From Arthrobacter globiformis NBRC 12137 (GTDB lineage: Bacteria > Actinomycetota > Actinomycetes > Actinomycetales > Micrococcaceae), in assembly GCF_000238915.1 (NCBI RefSeq), contig NZ_BAEG01000047.1, positions 1 through 64,000 on the forward strand: a DNA stretch of 64,000 nt, read 5' to 3'. How positions within the stretch are numbered: position 1 is the stretch's first letter; the number at the start of each line of letters is the position of its first letter. The notes below the pieces were generated by a model that was given only the letters and a program-made list of their open reading frames with translations, did no database searches and was not told the DNA's origin. Shown here piece after piece: positions 37,515 to 45,068 of the stretch. Position numbers and translations under genes: made by a program.

Positions 37515-37946
37515 GACGCACTTTCCTTTCCACCAGACAGGTACCGCGGGTGTGGCACCAGCTATAGAGATGAGTTAATCAGCAGGCTTAGTAGCTGGCA
37601 AGCACCCGGTGCCCGTGCCCCGAAAATTCTCTTGTCAGGCCTGCGGGGCGGTGCTATAAAAATCGGTATCACCAGCATCGGAACTGAGGTCAAGGAGGGG
37701 TCCCCGGCAGCAAGTCAACGCCTCATGGACCGGGACGGGATACCGGTAAACGCAAAGCTGCTTATTGGGCGGTGAGCTTATCGAGAACGCCACAGCGCAT
37801 GATGCGCACGTGCAGCAACATCAGCGTGCGGATCCTCATCCCGCTAAGTGGTCCCCGGCTGCAGGAGCAGCCGGGGACCACATCACCTCAGCTGCAGAGA
37901 GTTCCGCAGCATCCGGAGTCATTGAGCTGGTTGTGGTGGGATTCAC
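37515..37946. other. intergenic region with one orphan hairpin
   Basis: About 430 bp between the GlsB-like gene and a small membrane gene. No convincing coding frame is present. AAGGAGG occurs near 37694 but no start codon lies at a suitable distance. The only clear structure is the hairpin at 37848-37881. Confidence 0.5.
37848..37881. terminator. orphan 15-bp hairpin
   Basis: GTGGTCCCCGGCTGC (37848-37862) pairs perfectly with 37867-37881 over a 4-nt loop. It terminates no visible gene. It may end an unannotated small RNA from 37560-37848 or insulate the gene at 37947. Confidence 0.55.
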
Positions 37947-38192
37947 GTGGACCAGGCGACAATCGTCAACTATGCCCTCGGCTATATTGCCGTTGCCGTA
38001 GCCGTTTTTCTTATGTTCCTGCCGGCACTCGCTGTTTTTGGCCTGCTTCTGCTCGGGGCCGGCGGCGTGCAGGTGGTCGTTCTACTCATCCATGCAATGG
38101 CTGCTGGCCTCTACCGAGCTGCCCTCAGGATGTACCAGCACCTGCGGGACAGGTGGCAGAGCAGCCATGGTGGCAGACTAGCCGCCCACTAG
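37947..38192 (+). CDS. small membrane protein
   Basis: An 81-residue protein. A long hydrophobic region (about residues 10-52, probably two transmembrane helices) is followed by a basic, amphipathic C-terminus. Unrecognised. The GTG start has GGTGGGA upstream. Confidence 0.55.
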   Translation: MDQATIVNYALGYIAVAVAVFLMFLPALAVFGLLLLGAGGVQVVVLLIHAMAAGLYRAALRMYQHLRDRWQSSHGGRLAAH

Positions 38193-38272
38193 AGCGGAAC
38201 CGCGCCCGGAGGAATGCGTCGGGCCGGAACGCCGCCTGTGCTGGGGCATGCTCAAACCTGCGCGCCGAAACA

Positions 38273-38278
38273 TATGAT
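38273..38278 (+). promoter_or_regulatory. -10 box of leaderless coiled-coil gene
   Basis: TATGAT, 7 nt before ATG 38286. Confidence 0.5.
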
Positions 38279-38285
38279 GGCTCTC

Positions 38286-39335
38286 ATGGAGGAGGAACTG
38301 GAGCGCACCGCCCAGGCCCTGTACGCGCTTCCCTTCGACGAGTTCGTCGCCGCCCGCACTGCCGCAGCCAAGGATGCCGCCGCATCCAACAAGACCCTTG
38401 CCCAGGCGATCCGGACCCTGCCGAAGCCTTCGGTGGCCGCCTGGACCATCAACATGCTGGCGCATCACAACCCCGACGCCGTTCAGCGGCTCAGGACCCT
38501 CGGACAGACGATGCAGGAGGCTCAGGCGTCACTCGATGCCGCAGCCTTGAGGGAACTCGCCAAGGAACGGCGGAAGCTCCTCGGCACCGCTGTGGGTGAA
38601 GCACGGCTCGCCGCTGAAAAGCAGGGCCGGAAGATCAGCGGCGCAGTTGCCACCGAAGTGGAAGCGACACTGCGGGCCGCAACTGCGGATCTGGCGGCTG
38701 GCGCCGCCATCGAAAGCGGGCTCTTACTCCGCGGACTGTCAGCCGACGGCGTGGACCAGGTTGATGTCAGTGACGCCGTGGCGGTTCCGTCCGCTCTCGG
38801 CAAGCTGCCGCCGCCGCTCCCGCGGCCCAGTGGAACGCAGCGCCCCTCTGGTGAAGTACCGAAAGGTCGCCGGAGGGAACCAACCGCCGCAACGGCTCCG
38901 CCCGCTCAGCGCACACGGACCCAGATTCGGAAGGCCGGGGCCCGGACGGACAGCGATGCCGACGCCGTAGAGCCCGAGAAGCCGCGCCTCCATGCGGTCC
39001 GCACCGCTCCCCGCCCGGTCACACCGTCACTGTTGGAGAAGGCCCAGGCGGCGCTGGCAGAGGCCGAGGAAGCGGCCGCTGAGGCCGCAGATGAGGCCGC
39101 GCGCCGCGCCCGGGCCCAGGAGGAAGCCGCGGCAGCCTTCGTCCAGCTCACTGCGGACGTCAACGAGGCACGGCAGCGGCTCCGGGCCCTGGAGCTCTCG
39201 CTCGATGCCGCGCGCAAGGACCGCGAGACGGCTGCCGCCGAGGCGAAGCAGTACGCCCGGGCAGCGGAGAAAAGCGAGCGGTCGGCCGTGCTGGCGAAGG
39301 AACGTGTGCTCCGGCTCCGCAACACGCCGGACTGA
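38286..39335 (+). CDS. actinobacterial coiled-coil protein of unknown function
   Basis: A 349-residue protein. The N-terminal domain carries YALPFDEFVAARTAAAKDAA and LPKPSVAAWTINML, a pattern I recognise from uncharacterised actinobacterial proteins. The middle (about 190-260) is Pro/Arg-rich and disordered. The C-terminal 90 residues form a long Ala/Glu/Arg coiled coil. ATG 38286 is chosen because TATGAT lies 7 nt upstream; ATG 38274 and 38277 are alternatives that would overlap the -10 box. Confidence 0.75.
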   Translation: MEEELERTAQALYALPFDEFVAARTAAAKDAAASNKTLAQAIRTLPKPSVAAWTINMLAHHNPDAVQRLRTLGQTMQEAQASLDAAALRELAKERRKLLGTAVGEARLAAEKQGRKISGAVATEVEATLRAATADLAAGAAIESGLLLRGLSADGVDQVDVSDAVAVPSALGKLPPPLPRPSGTQRPSGEVPKGRRREPTAATAPPAQRTRTQIRKAGARTDSDADAVEPEKPRLHAVRTAPRPVTPSLLEKAQAALAEAEEAAAEAADEAARRARAQEEAAAAFVQLTADVNEARQRLRALELSLDAARKDRETAAAEAKQYARAAEKSERSAVLAKERVLRLRNTPD

Positions 39336-39374
39336 ACTGCCAAAAATGTCAGACCCCGGTTGCACGATGGAGCC

Positions 39375-39554
39375 ATGGAAATTAATCAGGAGTTCCACGT
39401 AACCTACTTCGACGCCGACTGCGGCCGGATCCGCACGGAGGTCTTCGACACTGTGGCGGCAGCTGAGCGTTTCGCCAGCCGCAGCATCACGGACGAGGAC
39501 AGCTGGGCCATCGTCGACGCCGTCGCCGTCCAGCAGGAACAGCTCGCCGCCTAA
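39375..39554 (+). CDS. small hypothetical protein
   Basis: A 59-residue acidic protein (MEINQEFHVTYFDADCG...) with a single compact domain and no recognised family. ATG 39375 has GGAG 3-6 nt upstream and CACGAT 6 nt upstream. It lies 39 bp after the coiled-coil gene, in the same direction. Confidence 0.6.
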   Translation: MEINQEFHVTYFDADCGRIRTEVFDTVAAAERFASRSITDEDSWAIVDAVAVQQEQLAA

Positions 39555-39575
39555 GCCGCAAAGCCTGCCCAGCCA

Positions 39576-39629
39576 GGCCCGAACAGCCAGGCCCGGTCAA
39601 CCCGGCCCGAACAGCCCAGCCCGGTCAAC
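39576..39629. repeat. tandem repeat, two 26-bp copies at 28-bp spacing
   Basis: A segment beginning GGCCCGAACAGCC and ending CCCGGTCAAC occurs at 39576-39601 and 39604-39629 with one mismatch, directly before the terminator stem. Confidence 0.7.
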
Positions 39630-39682
39630 GCTGAGAGGCCCCGCCCCGTCCGCTTGAGCGAACACGGCGGGGCCTCTCAGCG
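39629..39682. terminator. bidirectional terminator between convergent genes
   Basis: A 17-bp stem (39629-39645 with 39666-39682) sits between the small plus-strand gene and the aldo/keto reductase on the minus strand. Confidence 0.85.
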
Positions 39683-39694
39683 GCCACCTGGGAA

Positions 39695-40540
39695 TTAGGC
39701 GAAGTCAGAGACAGCCGGGTCGGGGCCGATCCTGCCAGTTCCTTCCGCGGTGCGGTCCAGGCCATTGATGGCTTCAACGTCCTCGGCGTCCAGAGTGACG
39801 TTCAGGGCGTCGAAGTTCTCGCGGAATCTGGACTCCGTGACGGACTTGGGGATGACGACGTTTCCGATGGCGAGGTGCCAGGCGATGACCACCTGCGCCG
39901 GAGTGGCGTCGTGCTTCTGTGCGATGCCGGCAATAATCGGGTCCTCGAGGAGCTCGCCGCCCTGGCCCAGCGGAGACCAGGCCTGGGTCAGGATGCCCTG
40001 GGAGGCATTGAATTCGCGCAGTTCCGGCTGGCTGAAGTACGGGTGCAGTTCCACCTGGTTGATGGCGGGAACCACGCCGGTCTCGTCGATGATCCGCTGC
40101 AGGCCTTCGATGGTGAAGTTTGAGACACCGATGGACTTGACCCTGCCGCGCTTCTGAAGTTCGATCAGCGCCTTCCACGTGTCCACGTACTTGTCCTGCT
40201 TGGGCTGAAGCCAGTGGATGAGGTAGAGGTCCAGGGTTTCGAGGCCCAGGCGCTCCAGTGACTCCTCGAACGCGGCAAGCGTTGATTCGTAGCCCTGGTC
40301 GGAGTTCCACAGCTTGGTGGTGATGAAAATTTCCTCGGCCGACAGCCCGGAGCTCGCGATCGCGCGGCCGACGCCGGATTCGTTGCCGTAGATCTTGGCG
40401 GTGTCGATGTGGCGGAACCCGGCCTGGAATGCCTGGAAGACAACCTTCTCGGCGACGTCGTCTTCAACCTGCCACACCCCGTAGCCCAGCTGGGGAATGG
40501 TGTTGCCGTCATTGAATGTCAGTGTTGGTGAAGAAGTCAT
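39695..40540 (-). CDS. aldo/keto reductase
   Basis: A 281-residue NADPH-dependent TIM-barrel reductase. The catalytic tetrad regions are visible: Asp in FRHIDTAKIYGNE with Tyr, Lys in ITTKLWN and His in DLYLIHW. The C-terminal cofactor motif IPKSVTESRFREN is intact. It is close to the 2,5-diketo-gluconate reductase subgroup, but the substrate is not certain. ATG 40540 is chosen, with CAGGAT 6 nt upstream. Confidence 0.92.
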   Translation of the reverse strand: MTSSPTLTFNDGNTIPQLGYGVWQVEDDVAEKVVFQAFQAGFRHIDTAKIYGNESGVGRAIASSGLSAEEIFITTKLWNSDQGYESTLAAFEESLERLGLETLDLYLIHWLQPKQDKYVDTWKALIELQKRGRVKSIGVSNFTIEGLQRIIDETGVVPAINQVELHPYFSQPELREFNASQGILTQAWSPLGQGGELLEDPIIAGIAQKHDATPAQVVIAWHLAIGNVVIPKSVTESRFRENFDALNVTLDAEDVEAINGLDRTAEGTGRIGPDPAVSDFA

Positions 40541-40654
40541 TTGTCCATCCTGCCAACAATCAAACTTGGAGCGCATGGAATATGACGAAGCTAAGCTAGC
40601 CGCGTAACGGCCCGGCACGGGGAATATTTCGGGGCAGGGGAAAATACAGGCCGG

Positions 40655-41098
40655 TCACGACTCCGAAAGGAGCCGTTCGGCGTCGGCCACCTGCTCAAAG
40701 ACAGTTTCCGCCCGGCGCCAGACCGAGGCCGCCCCGACGGGCACAGGACCCACGGCGAGCCGGAGCATCGCGGCCGCCTCGGCGGTGGCGGCCAGCGAAT
40801 TGCCCGCTTTGGACAGCGAACGGTGAACTCCGGACAGGGCGTGCGGAATATCCAGGCCGTCGCTGGGTGACCGCCGTTGCGCCTCAACACAGATCTCCCG
40901 GACACGGCCGGAGAGGCCTGCCAGCTGGTTGGCTATTTCGACCAGTTCTCCATAGAGCTGCTCGTCCTCCACGCCCTCGAGCACCTGATGGTACCGGTCA
41001 AGGCCGCGGTGGAACCGATCGTGGGCACGGCGCCACAAGCCCTTGCCAAGTTCCGCGTCGTCTTTCCGCCCTTGCCGGGCGGCCGTGAAAAATCCCAA
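40655..41098 (-). CDS. conserved hypothetical helical protein next to bpa
   Basis: A 147-residue, mostly helical soluble protein (MGFFTAARQGRKDDAELGKGLWRRAHDRFHRG...). No domain is recognised. It starts 6 nt after the bpa stop and is probably co-transcribed with it. Confidence 0.7.
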   Translation of the reverse strand: MGFFTAARQGRKDDAELGKGLWRRAHDRFHRGLDRYHQVLEGVEDEQLYGELVEIANQLAGLSGRVREICVEAQRRSPSDGLDIPHALSGVHRSLSKAGNSLAATAEAAAMLRLAVGPVPVGAASVWRRAETVFEQVADAERLLSES

Positions 41099-41104
41099 AG
41101 AGGC

Positions 41105-41827
41105 CTACAAGTACTGGCCGGGGCCGTGGTCGGGGTCTTCCTTCCGGCCCGGGTGCAGCGGGTCGGTGCCGGGCTGGGATGCCTTGGCACGCTGCGGCTC
41201 GCCGTTTTCACCAATGACGACGCCGGGGGCGATGACGGTCCCCGGCGGAAGCTGCCGGAGCTGCATCTGGGCCATCGTGTGTTCCCGGGCCGCGTGCTGG
41301 GCTGCGATCGCCGTCTGGATGCCATGGAACAGGCCTTCCAGCCAGCCCACCAGCTGGGCCTGGGCGATCCGCAGTTCGGCGTCCGAGGGGGTGCCATCCT
41401 CCGGGAAGGGCAGGCTGATCCGTTCCAGCTCCTGCACCAGTTCCGGCGCCAGGCCGTCCTCAAGCTCCTTGATGGAGCGCTCGTGGATCTCCGCCAGGCG
41501 GCCCCGTGCGGCGTCGTCCAAGGGCGCCGACTTCACCTCTTCGAGCAGTTGCCGGATCATGGTGCCGATCCGCATCACCTTGGCAGGCTCGTCCACGAGG
41601 TCCTGCAGGCTGGCATGTTTGGGCTGGCCGGCGTCGGCAGCGCGGTCGGCAGCTCCCGCATCAAGGGTGGTGCCCTCCACGGGCTCCTCGTCATCCTGCG
41701 GCGCGGAGGACGCCACGGAAGGCCCCGCGGCCTGCTGCGCAGCGGGCTGAATGCCGGGTTCGCCGGGCTGGACGGCGGCCTGCGGACCGGCCGCCTGGGC
41801 GGGTTGAGTGTCTTCGGGATCGCTCAT
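41105..41827 (-). CDS. bpa: bacterial proteasome activator
   Basis: A 240-residue ATP-independent activator of the 20S proteasome. A disordered Ala/Gln/Pro-rich N-terminus (1-75) precedes the four-helix ring-forming domain (about 80-190) with IGTMIRQLLEEVKSAPLD and LRIAQAQLVGWLEGLFHGIQ. The C-terminus ends in GQYL, the proteasome-docking tail. No proteasome subunits are in this window. Confidence 0.93.
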   Translation of the reverse strand: MSDPEDTQPAQAAGPQAAVQPGEPGIQPAAQQAAGPSVASSAPQDDEEPVEGTTLDAGAADRAADAGQPKHASLQDLVDEPAKVMRIGTMIRQLLEEVKSAPLDDAARGRLAEIHERSIKELEDGLAPELVQELERISLPFPEDGTPSDAELRIAQAQLVGWLEGLFHGIQTAIAAQHAAREHTMAQMQLRQLPPGTVIAPGVVIGENGEPQRAKASQPGTDPLHPGRKEDPDHGPGQYL

Positions 41828-41865
41828 GCGTTCATACTCTCACGGGCCCGGAACGCGGAGTCCAG

Positions 41866-42330
41866 TCAATGAAGCTCCTTGACCAGGATTTCGCCTTCGT
41901 CCGTAGCGAAACCGCACTTGCGGTAAAAACCGACCGCATAGGTGTTGGCCGGGACCCACACTTCAGCCACGCCGTTGCTCCTCATCCAGGCTTCCATCTC
42001 CGCGACAAGCGCCCGGCCCATGCCCCGACGGCGCCACTGGGCATGGGTGCCCATCTCCATCAGCAGAAGCTCCGCCCAGGGGCCGGGCGTCCGGCGCCGC
42101 TGGATGCAGCAGTGCAGGAAACCCACGGTCTGTCCCCCGGCCTCCGCCAGCCAGAAGAGAACCGAGGGGTCCGCGAGGAAGTCCCGGGCGCCGTCGGGAT
42201 CTAAGACCCCCGACGGCGCGGTGCCCGGATCCTCGTCAAAGAGGTTGTCCGTGGCCGCCAGTGCGACGAGCGCGCCGGCATCCGCCGGCCCGATCCTGCG
42301 GACGGCGAATCCGGCCGGCAGGGCACCCAT
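41866..42330 (-). CDS. GNAT family N-acetyltransferase
   Basis: A 154-residue acetyltransferase. The acetyl-CoA loop is QWRRRGMGRALVAEME, followed by VPANTYAVGFYRKCGF. Substrate unknown. ATG 42330 lies 2 nt after the ybdD-like stop; GTG 42342 would overlap it. It is the last gene after cstA-ybdD. Confidence 0.87.
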   Translation of the reverse strand: MGALPAGFAVRRIGPADAGALVALAATDNLFDEDPGTAPSGVLDPDGARDFLADPSVLFWLAEAGGQTVGFLHCCIQRRRTPGPWAELLLMEMGTHAQWRRRGMGRALVAEMEAWMRSNGVAEVWVPANTYAVGFYRKCGFATDEGEILVKELH

Positions 42331-42332
42331 GG

Positions 42333-42554
42333 TCAGCAGCACCTGCCTTGCGGGTTGGTGTCCTGGCGGTCGGTCCGGTCGCGCCAGAACGCCCGCTCGT
42401 CCATGGGCGGTGTGCCGTGGCCTGCCGCCGCATGGTGCTCCAGGTACTTGCGGTAAGCGTCAGCCCCCATGACTCCCTGCAGGTACTTCGCCAATCCGCG
42501 GAGGGCCTGCGCTACCGGGTGCAGCAGGCCACCGAATCCCGCACCGGCACTCAT
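42333..42554 (-). CDS. YbdD/YjiX family small protein
   Basis: A 73-residue protein with the family core YLQGVMGADAYRKYLEHHAAAG and MDERAFWRDR. It is almost always encoded directly after cstA; here its ATG overlaps the cstA stop by one base (TGATG). It probably assists the CstA transporter. Confidence 0.92.
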   Translation of the reverse strand: MSAGAGFGGLLHPVAQALRGLAKYLQGVMGADAYRKYLEHHAAAGHGTPPMDERAFWRDRTDRQDTNPQGRCC

Positions 42555-44854
42555 CAGTGATGGCCTGCCCGCTCAGCACGCATATTTGCCGGCACCTTGT
42601 TCCATTCCGCCATGAGCTCGCGTTCGGCGGGAGTGGGGATCAGCCCGGCGGGTGCGTACACCCGAGAGGGATGCGGCCGGTCCTCGTTATTGAGGTTCGG
42701 GATCCCTGCCGTCGTGTTCCGGAAGGCCTTCACGGTGGCCGCCACTGCGGTGATGATGACGATGATGCTCAGGACGACAAAGACGACGGACAGCCAGCCC
42801 TGGATCATGGTGTTGCGGACCACCGCTTCCATGGCCGCAGTGGTCTTTGCCGTGCCAAAGGAGGTCTTCCCGTCGGCCAGGGCCTTGCTGAAGGCGGCGT
42901 TGTTGGCGAAGTACCCCACCGCCGGGACGGAGGAGAAGATCTTGTGGATGCTTGCAGTGATGGTGACGACCGCCGTGAAGGCCAGCGGGACGGCAACAAT
43001 CCACAGGTACCGGAAAGAGCCGCGCTTGGCCGCGATGGCCATGCACACCGCCAGCGCGATCGCGGCCAGCAGCTGGTTGGCGATGCCGAACAGCGGGAAC
43101 AGGGTGTTGATGCCGCCCAGCGGGTCGGTGACACCCATCAGCAGCACCGCGCCCCAGGCGCCGACCATGATCGCCGTGCAGAGCCAGGCGCCGGGCCGCC
43201 ATGACGCTTCCTTGAACCTCGGGGCAAAGTTCCCGATCGAATCCTGCAGCATGAACCGCGCAACGCGGGTTCCGGCGTCGACAGCGGTGAGGATGAACAG
43301 AGCCTCGAACATGATGGCGAAGTGGTACCAGAACGCCATCATGCCGGTGCCGCCGATGAACTGCTGCATGATGTGGGCAAGGCCCACGGCCAGGGTCGGT
43401 GCACCGCCGGAGCGCGAGACGATGCTTTCCTCGCCCACGTTGGAGGCGGTCTGGGCCAGGACATCGGGGGTGATGTTGACGCCGGCCAGGCCTAGTCCGT
43501 TGACCCACTGCGCCGCCGTCTCCACCGTTCCTCCGGTCAGTGCCGCGGGGGCGTTCATGGCGAAGTAGATCCCGCGGTCGATCGAAATGGCCGCCACGAG
43601 CGCCATGATGGCGACGAAGGATTCCATCAGCATTCCGCCGTAGCCGATGAAGCGGGTTTGCCGCTCCTTCTCGATGAGCTTGGGCGTGGTGCCGGAGGAG
43701 ATCAGGGCGTGGAAGCCGGACAGCGCGCCGCAGGCGATGGTGACGAACAGGAACGGGAACAGTGCCCCGGAGAAGACCGGGCCGTTCTCGCGGCCGGCGA
43801 ACTCGCTGAAGGCGGGAACGGTAATCTCGGGGCGCACCACGATGATGGCCACGGCGAGCATCGCGATCACGCCGATCTTCATGAACGTCGAGAGGTAGTC
43901 TCGCGGTGCGAGCAGGAGCCACACGGGCAGGATGGCCGCGATGAAGCCATAGACGATGAGGCCCCACGCGATGGTGACCTTGTCCAGGTGGAAGAACGCA
44001 GCACCCCATTCCGTGCCTGCCACTGCGCCGCCGCCGATGATGGCCGCCATGAGCAGCACGAAGCCGATGATTGAAACCTCCATGACCTTGCCCGGACGCA
44101 GGTACCGCAGGTACACGCCCATGAAAAGCGCGATCGGAATGGTCATGCCCACCGAGAAGACGCCCCAGGGGCTCTCCCCCAGGGCATTGACGACGACGAG
44201 CGCCAGGATCGCGACGATGATCACCATGATCAGCAGGGTGGCCACGAGGGCGGCGGTACCGCCGATGACGCCGAGCTCCTCGCGTGCCATTTGGCCGAGG
44301 GAACGGCCGCCGCGGCGCATGGAGAAGAACATGACCAGGTAATCCTGGACGGCGCCGGCGAGGACGACGCCGATGATGATCCAGATGGTGCCGGGGAGAT
44401 ACCCCATCTGGGCGGCGATAACGGGTCCCACAAGCGGGCCTGCTCCGGCGATGGCGGCGAAGTGGTGTCCGAAGAGGACGTTGCGGTCCGTACGGACGTA
44501 GTCCTTGCCGTCGGCCTTGTATTCGGCCGGCGTTGCGCGGCGGTCATCAGGCTTGAGCAGATACCGCTCAATGACCTTCGAGTAGAAGCGGTAGCCGATC
44601 AGGTAGGTGCACACCGAGGCAAACACGAACCAGATGGCGTTCACCGTTTCGCCTCTGACGACCGCCAGCATGAACCAGGCCACGCCGCCCAGGAGTGCGA
44701 TGGCAACCCAGATGGCGATCTTCGCAGGGGTCCATCTGCGCTCCTCGGCGTCGCGGACCGCGTCATCAACGGACGCCGGCGGCAGCGATCCGTCGACGTC
44801 GGGATTCAGGTCCTCGGCCGCGGTTCGGGTCCCGTCCTCAGGCATGGTGCCCAT
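42554..44854 (-). CDS. cstA: carbon starvation protein A (peptide/pyruvate transporter)
   Basis: A 766-residue polytopic membrane protein. After a 40-residue cytosolic N-terminus come many transmembrane helices with conserved CstA motifs FGHHFAAIAGAGPLVGPVIAAQMGY and SSGTTPKLIEKE. CstA proteins import peptides and/or pyruvate when carbon is scarce. The operon is cstA-ybdD-GNAT. Two small inverted repeats in its leader may be regulatory. AAGGAGGAG precedes the ATG. Confidence 0.95.
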   Translation of the reverse strand: MGTMPEDGTRTAAEDLNPDVDGSLPPASVDDAVRDAEERRWTPAKIAIWVAIALLGGVAWFMLAVVRGETVNAIWFVFASVCTYLIGYRFYSKVIERYLLKPDDRRATPAEYKADGKDYVRTDRNVLFGHHFAAIAGAGPLVGPVIAAQMGYLPGTIWIIIGVVLAGAVQDYLVMFFSMRRGGRSLGQMAREELGVIGGTAALVATLLIMVIIVAILALVVVNALGESPWGVFSVGMTIPIALFMGVYLRYLRPGKVMEVSIIGFVLLMAAIIGGGAVAGTEWGAAFFHLDKVTIAWGLIVYGFIAAILPVWLLLAPRDYLSTFMKIGVIAMLAVAIIVVRPEITVPAFSEFAGRENGPVFSGALFPFLFVTIACGALSGFHALISSGTTPKLIEKERQTRFIGYGGMLMESFVAIMALVAAISIDRGIYFAMNAPAALTGGTVETAAQWVNGLGLAGVNITPDVLAQTASNVGEESIVSRSGGAPTLAVGLAHIMQQFIGGTGMMAFWYHFAIMFEALFILTAVDAGTRVARFMLQDSIGNFAPRFKEASWRPGAWLCTAIMVGAWGAVLLMGVTDPLGGINTLFPLFGIANQLLAAIALAVCMAIAAKRGSFRYLWIVAVPLAFTAVVTITASIHKIFSSVPAVGYFANNAAFSKALADGKTSFGTAKTTAAMEAVVRNTMIQGWLSVVFVVLSIIVIITAVAATVKAFRNTTAGIPNLNNEDRPHPSRVYAPAGLIPTPAERELMAEWNKVPANMRAERAGHH

Positions 44855-44876
44855 GTCTCCTCCTTGAGATTCCCAG

Positions 44877-44918
44877 GTGGCACGGACTGTGCCACGGGCA
44901 CCCTACCAACGGGTAGGG
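44877..44918. promoter_or_regulatory. two adjacent inverted repeats in the cstA leader
   Basis: GTGGCAC-ggact-GTGCCAC (44877-44895) and CCCTACC-aacg-GGTAGGG (44901-44918) lie 23-64 bp upstream of the cstA ATG. They may be an operator pair or mRNA hairpins. Neither matches the CRP/GlxR consensus TGTGA-N6-TCACA. Confidence 0.4.
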
Positions 44919-45068
44919 CTTCAATCGCGGTCATTTGCGGGGTGCTGGCCGAGGAATCGACGAGCGGTCGCGATACCGCGGTGAGCGGACGGCCTGCCGG
45001 GTTGTCCACCGTCGGCCCCGGGCCGTCCGCCGTCCGCCCCGGGCCGGCAGTCAGGGCCAACCTAGCTG

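Noticed and set aside
37724..37774. A 16-residue peptide frame after an AAGGAGG sequence
   Set aside because: The ATG is too far from the Shine-Dalgarno and the peptide is too short to support.
39576..39629. Tandem repeat as a regulatory array
   Set aside because: Only two copies directly upstream of a terminator stem, with no neighbouring promoter; probably a simple duplication.
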